A stretch of 64,000 bases of DNA from Nocardia arizonensis. GTDB lineage: Bacteria; Actinomycetota; Actinomycetes; Mycobacteriales; Mycobacteriaceae. This document shows positions 6,234-14,680 of this stretch, in pieces; position 1 is the stretch's first letter; each line of letters opens with the position of its first letter. The stretch covers positions 1 to 64,000 of the forward strand of contig NZ_LGYZ01000011.1 in NCBI RefSeq assembly GCF_001310275.1, given 5' to 3'. The notes under the pieces are model-generated. The model ran no database searches, was not told where the DNA came from, and saw nothing but the letters and a program-made list of their open reading frames with translations. The translations under genes were made by a program, and so were the position numbers.

Positions 6234-9011
6234 TCAGTGGTGGGCGCAACCGTAGGTGATCAATCCGGCCCACAGACGGTGCCGGGAACGACGATCGGGT
6301 CTTTCGGCCAACCACTCGAGTTTGGCCTCCCACAGCGCGTACACCGGCGGGACTCCCTCGGCCATTCGTCGCCAGAACCGGGTCATGATCTGGGCAGTGG
6401 CCTCGTCCTCGATATTGAACAGCCCGCCGATCACTGTCGCCGCGCCGCGCAGCATCAGCGCCAAAGGAAAGCCATCCAGCTCGACCCCGTCGTGTGTGGT
6501 CACCGAGGAGTAGCAGGACGCCAGCACGCACAGGACGGGCACGCGCAGTGCGAGCATCTGGGTCGCGGTGATCTCGGAACCGTCCGGCATGAGTTTGGTC
6601 TGCCCCCAGCCGGTTCGGTCCATCCTGCCGTGCACGCCCATGGCGAGCACGCTGAGGCGTGCGCCCTCGGGCGCGAGCGCGCCGCGAAGTTGGTCGGCGC
6701 CCTCGACCCTGGTGACCGGGCTGATGGCGGCGTGCAGTGCACGGAATTCCTGACCCGCGTGGCGAAGACGTGTCTCATCGTAGACGGCGAGCAGGGGCGA
6801 CGGAACCGAGACCAGTTCGGTGTCGAGCAGGGCCGGCGCGCTGGTCAGCGAGCCGTGCACGCTGACGGCGGCGCGGTCGAGTACCGAGGAGTCGGCGCTC
6901 ACGGGCATGGCGTCGAAGGGGACGTGGAAGAAGCCGGTGGGCACGATCAACAACCGGATCGGGTCCGTGGTGACGCGGGCGGGCAGTTCGCGCAGCGGAG
7001 GCGGCAGCAATGCCTTCGCGAAAGTCTCGCGCCAGTCGAAGATGCGCTGGTCGCCGGGAGCCAGGTCGGTCGTGCTCCGGGGTACGTCGACCAGGTCGAC
7101 GTACTCGATGGCATTGGTCGCGGCGTCGGCGCGGTAGGTCAGTCGCCGCAGGACCGGAACGGTCGCCGCACCAGAGCGGTCCGTGCCGGACAACGGAAGC
7201 AGTTGCAGTACAGCGATCGTTGTGTCCCGACGCGGCGCACCCGCGATCAGCGCCTCGGCACGTGCGGCCTCGAGAACCGATGGATCGCACAGCGCCCCCA
7301 GCGGGCCGAGTACCGCGTCGGCCGAACACCGCGCTCCCGCCCGATTCGCAAGCACATGCGCAGAGCGTTGCTCGAGGTCGATCGGCGCCGACCTGGTCGA
7401 ATCACCTGAGCTTTCGATATCGCCGTCCGGACGTTCCAGCGAAGCGGTCGAACTGGCGCTCACCGCGAGCGCGGTGGCCCTGATGGCGACGTCGACTTCG
7501 GGGTTGCGGGCCAGCTCCGCCAGGATCAGACCGACTCGGTCGCGCCGCGCCGCCTCCATGATGAGATCGGCCGCGGCGTGGTCGTTCAACGCGACCGCCG
7601 ATGCCGCCGCGTCGGCGAACAAATAGCCGAAGCGGTCGGCGAGTTCGCGGCGGTCGTCGTCGGTGCCGATGGTGACCATCAGTTCGGCCACGCAGCCGAT
7701 GGCCGCCAGCAGATGTTTCATCTGTCCACGGGGGTTCTGGCCGATCGCCCGGCACCACGCCGCGGCGCACCTCGCGATGGTCTCCAGCTTCGGATCGATA
7801 CTTACGCCCGCGGGGCGCAAGCGTCGAATCGCCTCGGTGGCAGCGGCTTCCACCTCGGATCTGTGGGTGGCGTCTTCGCTGGCGCCGATCGTGCGCCACC
7901 ACCATTCGGCGGAGAGCCCGTAAAACTTCGCCGAGAGTATCTCGGTATCGGGCGCGGGGTGCGCCAGCAGCCAGGTGAGGCCGTCCTTCGAGCCACGCTC
8001 CCGGTAGCGGCGAAGGCACTGCCGCAGTCCGTCGATCGACGGGAGGGCGGAGGTGTCGGCGAAATATTCGACACCGAGGTCGGCTCGGATGCGCGCGTGG
8101 AGCCGGTGCAACCGCAGGGTCCAGGCCCGCCCATGATCGTGGAGCCGAATAGCGTTGCCGCTGCCGGTGGCATTCAATTCGTGGAAGACACTGTTGACGT
8201 CCGGTCTCGCCTCGGCCATCTGCTTCAGCTGTGCTTCGGCGGCGAGGAAGGTCCGTACGTCGCGACGGCGGCGAGCCACCGTCGCGAGCAACGACAATGC
8301 AGATGCGTGCTGCCCCGGGACGGCGCCGACATAGGTCGCGGTATGCGCCACCAAGGCATCGGTGACCGTGGTCGCGTCGGCGACGCGTTGTGCGTCGAGG
8401 TAGGCCCTGGCCAATACGTGCAGTGCCCGGGACCTGATGCGCTGCGGCAGCGGCTCCGGGAGGAAGGGCGCGTCCCGGAGCAGGAGGGCCCCTGCGTTCT
8501 CGGTGAGATCGATCCGGTCCACCACCGGCTGCAGGATCTCCATCGCGCCGACGCGAGCCTGCCCCGCGTTGCGCAACGCGGGGCACAGCGTGGCGGCGGT
8601 CATCAGTTCCACTGCGGGATCGGCGATCACAATGCTCATACGCCACGCCAGTGTGCAGTCACGCACACGCTGATCGAGTTCCGATCCGCCCAGCGGTACA
8701 GGCGCTGACTCCTGGGGTTGGTAGTGCAGCGACAGCAAGGCGATGACGTGCCGGGTGCGCGCGAGATCGTCGGATGGCCGTGCGGTGCGCGCGAGCAGAT
8801 CGGCCGCAGCGGCACGCACAGTGCTTTTCGCGGGCCGTCCACGCGGAAAACCGCCGGGCCGATCGGCATTCAGCGATTCCGGGCACCACGGCAGCGCCGC
8901 CACACAGAGTGCGGTCAGTGTGGTTTCGTCGGCCTTCGCGCGGGCGAGCTCACGCCAGGGATCGGTGGCGGATGCCCCGGTGCTCGCGCAGTGCCGCGAT
9001 GGTTCGTTCAC
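6234..9011 (-). CDS. TPR-CHAT domain (caspase-like) protease, copy 1
   Basis: A 925-aa paralogue of the next gene and first gene of the operon. The helical TPR-like region comes first, then ADLIMEAARRDRVGLILAEL, then the CHAT domain with H794 in LAMGVHG, C833 in CVLASCYSS and GFPLALMLRGAATVIGGLF. The GTG at 9011 is preceded by AGGAG, which decides the start against a longer open frame to 9221. Both copies share an N-terminal signature (CxxGGFPxGRPxK-like, around GGFPRGRPAK) and the ends WAGLITYG/WAGLVTYG, so they come from a tandem duplication with substantial divergence. CHAT proteins with helical repeats are typical of bacterial self-killing or immunity systems; the substrate here is unknown. 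Confidence 0.88.
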   Translation of the reverse strand: MNEPSRHCASTGASATDPWRELARAKADETTLTALCVAALPWCPESLNADRPGGFPRGRPAKSTVRAAAADLLARTARPSDDLARTRHVIALLSLHYQPQESAPVPLGGSELDQRVRDCTLAWRMSIVIADPAVELMTAATLCPALRNAGQARVGAMEILQPVVDRIDLTENAGALLLRDAPFLPEPLPQRIRSRALHVLARAYLDAQRVADATTVTDALVAHTATYVGAVPGQHASALSLLATVARRRRDVRTFLAAEAQLKQMAEARPDVNSVFHELNATGSGNAIRLHDHGRAWTLRLHRLHARIRADLGVEYFADTSALPSIDGLRQCLRRYRERGSKDGLTWLLAHPAPDTEILSAKFYGLSAEWWWRTIGASEDATHRSEVEAAATEAIRRLRPAGVSIDPKLETIARCAAAWCRAIGQNPRGQMKHLLAAIGCVAELMVTIGTDDDRRELADRFGYLFADAAASAVALNDHAAADLIMEAARRDRVGLILAELARNPEVDVAIRATALAVSASSTASLERPDGDIESSGDSTRSAPIDLEQRSAHVLANRAGARCSADAVLGPLGALCDPSVLEAARAEALIAGAPRRDTTIAVLQLLPLSGTDRSGAATVPVLRRLTYRADAATNAIEYVDLVDVPRSTTDLAPGDQRIFDWRETFAKALLPPPLRELPARVTTDPIRLLIVPTGFFHVPFDAMPVSADSSVLDRAAVSVHGSLTSAPALLDTELVSVPSPLLAVYDETRLRHAGQEFRALHAAISPVTRVEGADQLRGALAPEGARLSVLAMGVHGRMDRTGWGQTKLMPDGSEITATQMLALRVPVLCVLASCYSSVTTHDGVELDGFPLALMLRGAATVIGGLFNIEDEATAQIMTRFWRRMAEGVPPVYALWEAKLEWLAERPDRRSRHRLWAGLITYGCAHH

Positions 9012-9129
9012 GAGGTCTCCTAGACACGAGCGCGATACACCCAACGGTAGCCGCGTGGTCGCCGCGCCGCGTGGCGATGCAATGAATCCCCCTCGTGCAC
9101 GGCATGATTCGGGGCAGGTTAGAGCCCGA

Positions 9130-9153
9130 ACCCGCATCCGGTCCGATGCGGGT
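9130..9153 (-). terminator. Hairpin downstream of the DUF2690 gene
   Basis: A 9-bp perfect stem (9130-9138 with 9145-9153) and a 6-nt loop lie just after the stop at 9166 on the minus strand. There is only a weak T-rich tail, so its terminator strength is uncertain. It separates the DUF2690 gene from the CHAT operon. Confidence 0.5.
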
Positions 9154-9165
9154 CCGGGTTTCCGA

Positions 9166-9660
9166 TCAGACCGCGTCGGTGCGTTCGCTCGAGCTTGTGG
9201 CGCAGTCGAACGCGGTTTCAACCAGCGACATTCCGCCGCACTGGAACAGGACTTCGGCGTAGACCTTGTGGACGGGTGAGTAGATCATCGGCGTGACATA
9301 GGTCCCGGGATCGGCGCCGTTGAGCCCGAAGTCGTGATGCTGTTCGTAGCCGGTGTCCTGAACGGCGCGCAGGACCAACGGGGCGGTGCCGATCACACGC
9401 GCGCCCACCGGATACTGTTCGTAGCGCGCCCAGTTCGTCTTGCAGGTCGGCGAGTAGCGGACCTCGATCAGCGAACCTTGCAGATGTTTCGCTGCAATGG
9501 TTTTCGCGTCTTGGGCGCATCGCGTCTGGTTCGGGTCGCGGCCCGAGCAGTAGTCACCGTAACAGGTGACGTCGGCGGCGGCGGTCGCGGCGGCGGTCAC
9601 CAGCGCGCCCGGGATCGCGGCGAGCAGTATCGCGGTGACAGCGGGTTTCACAATGTTCAT
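9166..9660 (-). CDS. Secreted DUF2690 family protein
   Basis: A 164-aa predicted exported protein. The ATG at 9660 begins a clear signal peptide (MNIVKPAVTAILLAAIPGAL, then an AAA-rich cleavage region). The mature part has the DUF2690 pattern: CYGDYCSGRDP, TRCAQDA and RYSPTCKTNWARYEQYP, with paired cysteines fitting extracytoplasmic disulfides. Family members occur in actinobacteria, often alone or fused to regulators; their function is not established. A GGGG about 10 nt upstream could serve as ribosome binding site. It is upstream of the CHAT operon on the same strand but separated by a hairpin and 154 nt, so probably an independent unit. Confidence 0.8.
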   Translation of the reverse strand: MNIVKPAVTAILLAAIPGALVTAAATAAADVTCYGDYCSGRDPNQTRCAQDAKTIAAKHLQGSLIEVRYSPTCKTNWARYEQYPVGARVIGTAPLVLRAVQDTGYEQHHDFGLNGADPGTYVTPMIYSPVHKVYAEVLFQCGGMSLVETAFDCATSSSERTDAV

Positions 9661-9750
9661 GTCGAGGTAGACCCCGCGACACGAACATCGGTTCGGAATC
9701 GGCGAATTTCTTCGCACGATCCGCGAGCGGGTCGGTTCGGCTGGTACGGA

Positions 9751-10080
9751 TCAGTACTCGAGGGCTCCGGATTCGACGGCTATCTGGTTGCCGGTGGTCG
9801 AGACCTGGCGGGCGTCCTGCTGCCTTAGCCGACGGTCCGATCGTTGCTGTCGAGAATGTTCGGCCAGTTCGCCACGAACCGAGCGCTTGCGCCGGCGACG
9901 CCGTTGGGCTCGTTCCCAGCGGGCCAACTGTTGTTCAGCCTCGATCTCGGCGATTGTCATCGCCTCGTACAGTTCCGGGATGTTCTGTAGGGGAACGCAG
10001 TCGCGGGCTACTTCGACCGATCTTTCGAGCGCGGCGAGATCGGCGGGCTGATGGCTGGACAATAGCGACTTCGATGTCAT
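9751..10080 (-). CDS. 109-aa hypothetical protein coupled to a dead recombinase
   Basis: No family recognised. The ATG at 10080 overlaps the original stop of the recombinase remnant as ATGA, so it was once the second gene of an integrase operon. The protein has an N-terminal helical part (PADLAALERSVEVA, IPELYEAMTIAEIEAEQQLARW) followed by a very basic segment RAQRRRRRKRSVRGEL and a Gln/Arg-rich tail. The helix-plus-basic layout suggests a DNA-binding accessory factor of the recombinase, but this is inference. Confidence 0.55.
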   Translation of the reverse strand: MTSKSLLSSHQPADLAALERSVEVARDCVPLQNIPELYEAMTIAEIEAEQQLARWERAQRRRRRKRSVRGELAEHSRQQRSDRRLRQQDARQVSTTGNQIAVESGALEY

Positions 10081-10309
10081 GGAACCTGCCTCGGGCCGGA
10101 TGGGAGGTAGTTGAGGTCGGCACCGGACTCGGCCGCGCATGGATGCGGCTCACCGGTGAGTTCGGCGAGTGCTCATGCGACTTCCGGGAGACCGGCGCGG
10201 CTGTAGAGCAGAGTCGTCGCGCCACCGGGGTTGTCGGTGTGCCCGGCATAGGCTTTGGCGACCGGAACTCCGAAACGTCGCTCTACCCAGGTCAAGGTCG
10301 TGTGAGCGT
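10077..10309 (-). pseudogene. Tyrosine recombinase/integrase C-terminal remnant with in-frame stop
   Basis: Minus-strand reading resumes after an intron remnant with HTTLTWVERRFGVPVAKAYAGHTD, GGATTLLYSRAGLPEVA, then a TGA, then in the same frame ALAELTGEPHP and a natural end. This is the C-terminal end of a phage-type tyrosine recombinase: GHT followed by a YxRA-type stretch around the usual catalytic Tyr (here LLYSRAG). The TGA sits where a CGA Arg codon is expected, so a single C-to-T change would explain it. The rest of the gene is missing on the far side of the intron. Confidence 0.65.
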
Positions 10310-10690
10310 CGGTATGGGGCGCGGTGCCGAGCTTTCGCTCGGTCCGTTTCCCATACCGCGCTCCCGAACCGGACGTGCGAGTTGTCCCCGTATCCGGCTC
10401 TCCATAGGTCAAGTTGGGGCGACGGTGGGTTGCCACGGGGTGGTGATCTTCGAACCCCGGTATTGGTGACGTTGGATGCGTTGCGATGCCGGGTTGTAGA
10501 GCGGTATCCCGTTGTATTCGGGCTGGCGGCGCACGTGATAGCGCGCCCACGTCGCCCGGCGTGATGCGTGCCGGTGCTTGGTCGAATGGCCCGGGGGTGT
10601 ACCTGTCTTTCGCGCGGGATCTGCCCTTCGAGGCCGATGGTCGGCACCGGGAGCCGGAGCGCGGTCGCAGGCAAGCACCCTCACGCCGCT
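10310..10690 (-). mobile_element. Group II intron remnant (3' end: IEP tail, domains V and VI)
   Basis: On the minus strand a reading frame resembling the C-terminal tail of an intron-encoded reverse transcriptase/maturase (ATWARYHVRRQPEYNGIPLY, then HQYRGSKITTPWQPTVAPT) stops with TGA at about 10409. Immediately after comes GAGCCGGATACGG..CGTCCGGTTC, the typical domain V sequence beginning with the AGC triad (10366-10400). A longer hairpin follows, whose outer arms pair GGTATGGG with CCCCATACC and whose inner arms flank GAAA. It matches domain VI and ends in ACCGAC at the junction with recombinase coding sequence. The 5' part of the intron and the RT catalytic region are absent, so it is immobile by itself. 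The left limit of about 10690 is approximate. Confidence 0.65.
10366..10400 (-). ncRNA. Group II intron domain V
   Basis: A 35-nt hairpin reading GAGCCGGATAC, then a GGGGACAACTC inner part, then GCACGTCCGGTTC on the minus strand. GAGCCGGA pairs with TCCGGTTC, giving the lower stem with the catalytic AGC, as in bacterial group II introns. The assignment is from sequence pattern only. Confidence 0.65.
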
Positions 10691-10833
10691 GCCGGTGAGG
10701 GCGATCGCACTGCGCCGTTCACCCGGCGTCGGCTATATTGAGCCCAACCGTGCCGAACTGCCGTGCTGGGAGTGTGGGGCTGTGGGAGGCGGTGCAAGAC
10801 AATGATGTTCACGACGATTTGGGGGGCAGCTCG

Positions 10834-11151
10834 ATGAGTGATCTCTCGGTAGAGACCGACGCTGTTCGGACGTTCGCCGCGGAGAACGAGGGCGTCGCGG
10901 CGCAGATCGCGGGTGCCGGGAATTTCGACGCCGTCTCGCAGGTGGCCGCGCTCACGCCGGTGTTCGGCTTGATCGGCGGCGATTATCTGCTGAGCTTCGC
11001 GGCGGCGCAGGTATTGCAGGCCCGGGATATCAACGACCTGTCGGCCAAGTTCAACAACCTGTCGTCCAAGGCATTCACCGCCTCGCTGCGCTTCGACGAG
11101 ACCGACAGCGGCAACGCGGGCGCCATCGGCGCCGCCGAGGCCCAGATCTGA
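10834..11151 (+). CDS. EspC-like/WXG100-type ESX secretion-associated protein
   Basis: A 105-aa helical protein beginning MSDLSVETDAVRTFAAENEGVAAQI. Length, lack of a signal peptide, Ala-rich amphipathic helices and a central bend fit the small type VII secretion (ESX) partner proteins of the EspC/DUF2580 kind. The ATG at 10834 is preceded by a GGGGGG run; an in-frame ATG at 10738 would add an unlikely 32 residues. Only 16 nt separate it from the next gene, a long Gly/Ser-rich protein, and the pair resembles ESX substrate/partner pairs of Nocardia. No ESX machinery genes are in the window. Confidence 0.65.
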   Translation: MSDLSVETDAVRTFAAENEGVAAQIAGAGNFDAVSQVAALTPVFGLIGGDYLLSFAAAQVLQARDINDLSAKFNNLSSKAFTASLRFDETDSGNAGAIGAAEAQI

Positions 11152-11167
11152 GTCAGGGGATACGTAT

Positions 11168-12838
11168 ATGGAAACCGGTCTCTCCGGTGTGATCGCCCCC
11201 GCGGATCAGGCCGTCGCCGCGGTCGCGCAGTCGGCCGACGACGGCAATCAGATCGTCGCCGCGGCGATTCAGAGTGTGCCGCAGGCGATTCAGGATCTGC
11301 CGCTGCCGCAGCTGCCCGAGGATATGACGATCGAAGCGCCGGACTTCGTGCTGGCCAAGAAGATCAGCGACGAGTCGCAGAACCACGCCGCCATGCCCGG
11401 CGGTCTGCCAGGGCTCGGTGGCGGCGCCGCGCCCGACGCCCATTCCGTACTCTCGGGCGCGCCCACCGACGTGTCGAGTCTGCTCGGCGGCGCCGACACC
11501 GCGATCCATCACGCCGTGACCCAGGCCCAGACGGCCGTCCAGGGGGCGCTGAACCAGGCCAACGGCGTGCTCGGCGGTGCGATGAGCGGCGGCGCGGCCC
11601 AGCTCGCCCAGGCGTCCCAGCAGGCCGCGAGCGCACTGCCCACGGTTTCGATGCCCGCGCTGCCCGCCGATCCGGTCGCGGCCCTCATGAGCGGACTCGC
11701 GCTGCCCGCGCTGCCTGGTATCGACCAGCTGTTCAAGCCGATCCTGGATCTGCTCAGCAGTTTCGGCACCGGCGTGCTCGGCGCGCTCGATCCCACCAAG
11801 ATCCTGAGCGCGTCCTCCGAGATCATCGAGACCGCCGTCCAAGTCGGCAAGGGCAGTATGGCCACCGTCGAGCAGGTCTGGGAGGGGCAGGCCGCCCGCA
11901 GCGCGCAGGCGGCCAGTCAGGAGGCCACCCAGCAGGGCACCGAGACCAGCCGGCGCGGCTTCGACATCTCCGGCCTCACCGAGGCCGCGGCCTCCACGGT
12001 TCAGGCGGGCAATACCCAACTCGTCGGGATCGCGAGTTCCTTCGCGACCCAGGCCGTCGCCCTCGCGCCGGTGATCTTCACCCCGCCCGCGCAGACGGCG
12101 CTGATCGCCACGGCCACACAGCATCTCGGCAATGCCGTGAGCGTCGTCAACGCCACTCGCGGCGACCTGGCGGGCAAGACCGCCGAGCTGAACGGCATGG
12201 TCGCCCAGATGCTCGGGCAGAGCGGTCTGCCCGCACCGCAGGATGTCGCGCAGGCGGCCATCCAGAACATCGGCGAACCGCTGCTGAGCGAGGCGCAGGA
12301 TAGCGCGACCAAATCCGCGGGCCTCGGGTCGGACTCCTCGTCCTCGCCGCTGCTCGGTTCGCAGTCCTCGACCACCCCGCAGTCGGTCGGACACGGCAGC
12401 GGCGGCGCTTCGGGCGCGCTCGGCGCACTGGGCACCGCCCGTCCCGGCGGATCCTCCTCGGGCCGGGGCGGGGGCATCGGTTCCGGTTCGGGTTCCGGCG
12501 GCTCGGGATCCTCCAGCGGAAAGACCGGTGCCGGAGTGCCTGGCGCGACGGTCTCACCGCTGCGGTCGACCGCGGGCATGTCGGGCACCTCGCTGGGCGC
12601 AGGCGCCTCGGGCGCGTCCACCGGTACGGCGGGCACCGGCAACTCCTTCATGGGCGGCCCCGGTGCGGCGGGCGGTCAGCGCGGCGCCGACGACGAGCAC
12701 GGCCGGACCGTGCAGCCGTACCAGAGCCGTACCGGCAACGACGATCTGACCGGCCCGCTCGGCGAGTCCACGCCGGATGTCATCGGCGCGCCGCATTCCG
12801 ACGAACTGCTCTCCGATTATCAGCAGGACCAGTTCTGA
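11168..12838 (+). CDS. Large Gly/Ser-rich putative ESX-associated protein
   Basis: A 556-aa protein; ATG with AGGGGA about 8 nt upstream. Residues 1-370 are Ala/Gln-rich and probably helical (for example AVAAVAQSADDGNQIVAAAIQ). Residues about 400-500 are low-complexity Gly/Ser (GSGSGSGGSGSSSG), and the C-terminus is acidic/polar ending DYQQDQF. No Sec signal peptide or membrane segment is visible. With the preceding EspC-like gene it probably forms a co-secreted pair, functionally comparable to PE/PPE-type pairs but not clearly related by sequence. The function is unknown. Confidence 0.6.
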   Translation: METGLSGVIAPADQAVAAVAQSADDGNQIVAAAIQSVPQAIQDLPLPQLPEDMTIEAPDFVLAKKISDESQNHAAMPGGLPGLGGGAAPDAHSVLSGAPTDVSSLLGGADTAIHHAVTQAQTAVQGALNQANGVLGGAMSGGAAQLAQASQQAASALPTVSMPALPADPVAALMSGLALPALPGIDQLFKPILDLLSSFGTGVLGALDPTKILSASSEIIETAVQVGKGSMATVEQVWEGQAARSAQAASQEATQQGTETSRRGFDISGLTEAAASTVQAGNTQLVGIASSFATQAVALAPVIFTPPAQTALIATATQHLGNAVSVVNATRGDLAGKTAELNGMVAQMLGQSGLPAPQDVAQAAIQNIGEPLLSEAQDSATKSAGLGSDSSSSPLLGSQSSTTPQSVGHGSGGASGALGALGTARPGGSSSGRGGGIGSGSGSGGSGSSSGKTGAGVPGATVSPLRSTAGMSGTSLGAGASGASTGTAGTGNSFMGGPGAAGGQRGADDEHGRTVQPYQSRTGNDDLTGPLGESTPDVIGAPHSDELLSDYQQDQF

Positions 12839-12859
12839 GCCGACGGTTTCTCGCCGACA

Positions 12860-12896
12860 CACCGCGGCCCTTCCCGAATCGGGAAGGGCCGCGGTG
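12860..12896. terminator. Bidirectional terminator, perfect 16-bp stem
   Basis: Arms 12860-12875 (CACCGCGGCCCTTCCC) and 12881-12896 are perfectly complementary with a 5-nt GAATC loop. It sits between two convergent genes and is followed by CGTTT on the plus strand, so it likely stops transcription from both sides. Confidence 0.75.
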
Positions 12897-12922
12897 CGTT
12901 TCGGATCGGTCTCGACGAATGT

Positions 12923-13438
12923 TCAGCTCTTGACGAATGCGTCGAGCAGTCTGCGGTAAAGGTCGGCGAAACGCTGCCTCGCCGACCGCTGGTCGTTGCC
13001 GAATCCGTCGATCACGTCGGGGGAGTACACGATGAGATGCACGTCCTGATCCGGCGCCTGCGGCATCAGGTCGATGATCCGCACACCGCCGTTGGCCGGT
13101 GGAGTGCCGAAGTCGGCGCCCGCGAGCGCCCTGATCTCGGTCAGCGCCGCCTGGAGCGCCTCGGGACCGATGGTGCCGTCGAGTTGCCGTGGTGGCGTCT
13201 CGGGCCTGCGGTCCGCGGACGCGGCGTCGGGCATCTCGATCGCGTGGCCGTCGGAGTAGATCTCCAGAACCGGGCGTAGGTCGGTGCGGGTCTCCCAGCC
13301 GCTGGGAATGGTGGTCAGGGTGATCAGGGCGTACGGCTGCGCGATCGGCGCCGCCGCGACGGGTTCGGCCGCCGCGATGGTCGCGCTGCCCGCGACGGAC
13401 AGCACGAGCGACGGCACCACGGCCAGGATCGTGCGCAT
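12923..13438 (-). CDS. Secreted protein of unknown function
   Basis: A 171-aa protein from the ATG at 13438, with AAGGTAGG upstream; a TTG three bases earlier is also in frame. The N-terminus MRTILAVVPSLVLSVAGSAT with AAAEPVAAAP is a Sec signal peptide without a lipobox Cys. The mature domain has an ITLTTIPSGWETRTDLRPVLEIYSDG strand-rich part and a C-terminal helix; it contains no cysteine. The family is not recognised beyond similar short exported actinobacterial proteins. It is upstream of no operon partner: the downstream side is the convergent terminator. Confidence 0.65.
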   Translation of the reverse strand: MRTILAVVPSLVLSVAGSATIAAAEPVAAAPIAQPYALITLTTIPSGWETRTDLRPVLEIYSDGHAIEMPDAASADRRPETPPRQLDGTIGPEALQAALTEIRALAGADFGTPPANGGVRIIDLMPQAPDQDVHLIVYSPDVIDGFGNDQRSARQRFADLYRRLLDAFVKS

Positions 13439-13497
13439 CAATTACCTACCTTGTTCTCTACGGTGTTGTTCGACGAATCGCGGTGTGCCCGCGACGA

Positions 13498-14424
13498 TCA
13501 GCGCAGCGCGTCGGGATTGTCCAGGTCGCGCGCGGAATAGGTGTCGCACGCCTTGACCAGGCCGGTCCGGTATCCGGTGAGGAACCATTTCTGGCGCTGC
13601 TCCGAGGACCCGTGCGTCCACGCTTCCGGATTGACCCGCCCCTGGGCGGCGCGCTGGATCCGATCGTCGCCGACCGCCGAGGCCGCGGACAGCGCGTCAC
13701 GGACATCGTTGTCCGACAGCGGTTTCAGGAACGGTTGGTTCGTTCCCGGCGCGGGGGTCTTGTCGGCGTAGTGTGCCCAGAGGCCCGCGTAGCAGTCGGC
13801 CTGCAATTCGGTGCGCACCGCACCGGATTCGGGACCGCGCGGATCTTGTTGGGCGCGGCCGATATCGCCGAGCAGATTCTGGACGTGGTGGCCGATCTCG
13901 TGGGCGACGACGTATTCCTGGGCCAGCGGACCATTGCGGGCGCCGAAGCGATCGGTCAATTCGTTGAAGAAGCTGACGTCGAAGTAGGCGGTCTTGTCGG
14001 CCGGGCAGTAGAACGGGCCGACCGCGCTGGTGGCATTGCCGCAACCGGTGTTCGTCGCGCCGGAGAACAGCACGACCTGCGGCTTGGCGTAGTTGCGCCC
14101 GACCTGTTTCGGCAGCTCCCCGCCCCAGATGGCGTTGAGGCTGATGGCGGTGAGCGCGACGCGGCAGTCGACGTACTTGTTGGCGTCGGCGCCGGTCTTG
14201 CAGTGTTCGGGGGTTCCCGAGGTGGCGGACTGGGACTGCTGATCCTGTGCGCCGGTCAGGTCGCCGAGCAGTGATCCGGGATCGCCGCCGAAGAGCAGGG
14301 CCAGGACCAGCACGATGATGCCGCCCGCGCCGCCGCCCAAGGCGATCCGTCCGCCCATACCGGGTCCGCCCCCGCCGGATCTGACGGCATCGGGATCGAT
14401 CTGCATGCCCTCGTTGAAGGTCAT
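13498..14424 (-). CDS. YpfJ-type neutral zinc metallopeptidase
   Basis: A 308-aa membrane-anchored protein of the KPN_02809/YpfJ family (PF04228). The zinc site [10 protein letters not shown] (HExxH) is intact, with [15 protein letters not shown] downstream containing the third-ligand Glu region. The N-terminus [20 protein letters not shown] is family-typical and is followed by a Gly-rich stretch and one membrane segment ([13 protein letters not shown]). The ATG at 14424 has AGGAAG upstream; a longer frame to 14556 lacks homology. A similar Gly-rich membrane protein gene lies near aspS in M. tuberculosis. Cleavage targets are unknown. Confidence 0.88.
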   Translation of the reverse strand: MTFNEGMQIDPDAVRSGGGGPGMGGRIALGGGAGGIIVLVLALLFGGDPGSLLGDLTGAQDQQSQSATSGTPEHCKTGADANKYVDCRVALTAISLNAIWGGELPKQVGRNYAKPQVVLFSGATNTGCGNATSAVGPFYCPADKTAYFDVSFFNELTDRFGARNGPLAQEYVVAHEIGHHVQNLLGDIGRAQQDPRGPESGAVRTELQADCYAGLWAHYADKTPAPGTNQPFLKPLSDNDVRDALSAASAVGDDRIQRAAQGRVNPEAWTHGSSEQRQKWFLTGYRTGLVKACDTYSARDLDNPDALR

Positions 14425-14680
14425 CGTCGTCGCTTCCTGTGTTCGATGGGACGCGCGGCCGCCGACGCGGCCGGTCCGGGCGCGACCCGCAGTGTCTACC
14501 AGCTTGGCACGAATGCCCGATATCCGGATTCGGACACCTAGCGTGTCGCACGACACGGCGCGCTCGCCCGTGGGTACGCGGGTGCGCGAATATCAATTAG
14601 GGACCGTGCCTGCGTCGTCGCTACGATGGCAACCGCACCGAAGGCCGAAGTCCGGTGCCGGAATCGTCGAAAGGAATCCG

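Noticed and set aside
6211..6531. N-terminal extension of the second CHAT protein
   Set aside because: It overlaps the paralogous gene upstream and has no similarity to the paralogue's N-terminus; the ATG pair at 6210/6207 has a ribosome binding site.
10718..10739. Promoter (TTCACC / TATATT) before the EspC-like gene
   Set aside because: The spacing between the two elements is only 10 nt; TATATT alone may be a -10 element but the pair is not credible.
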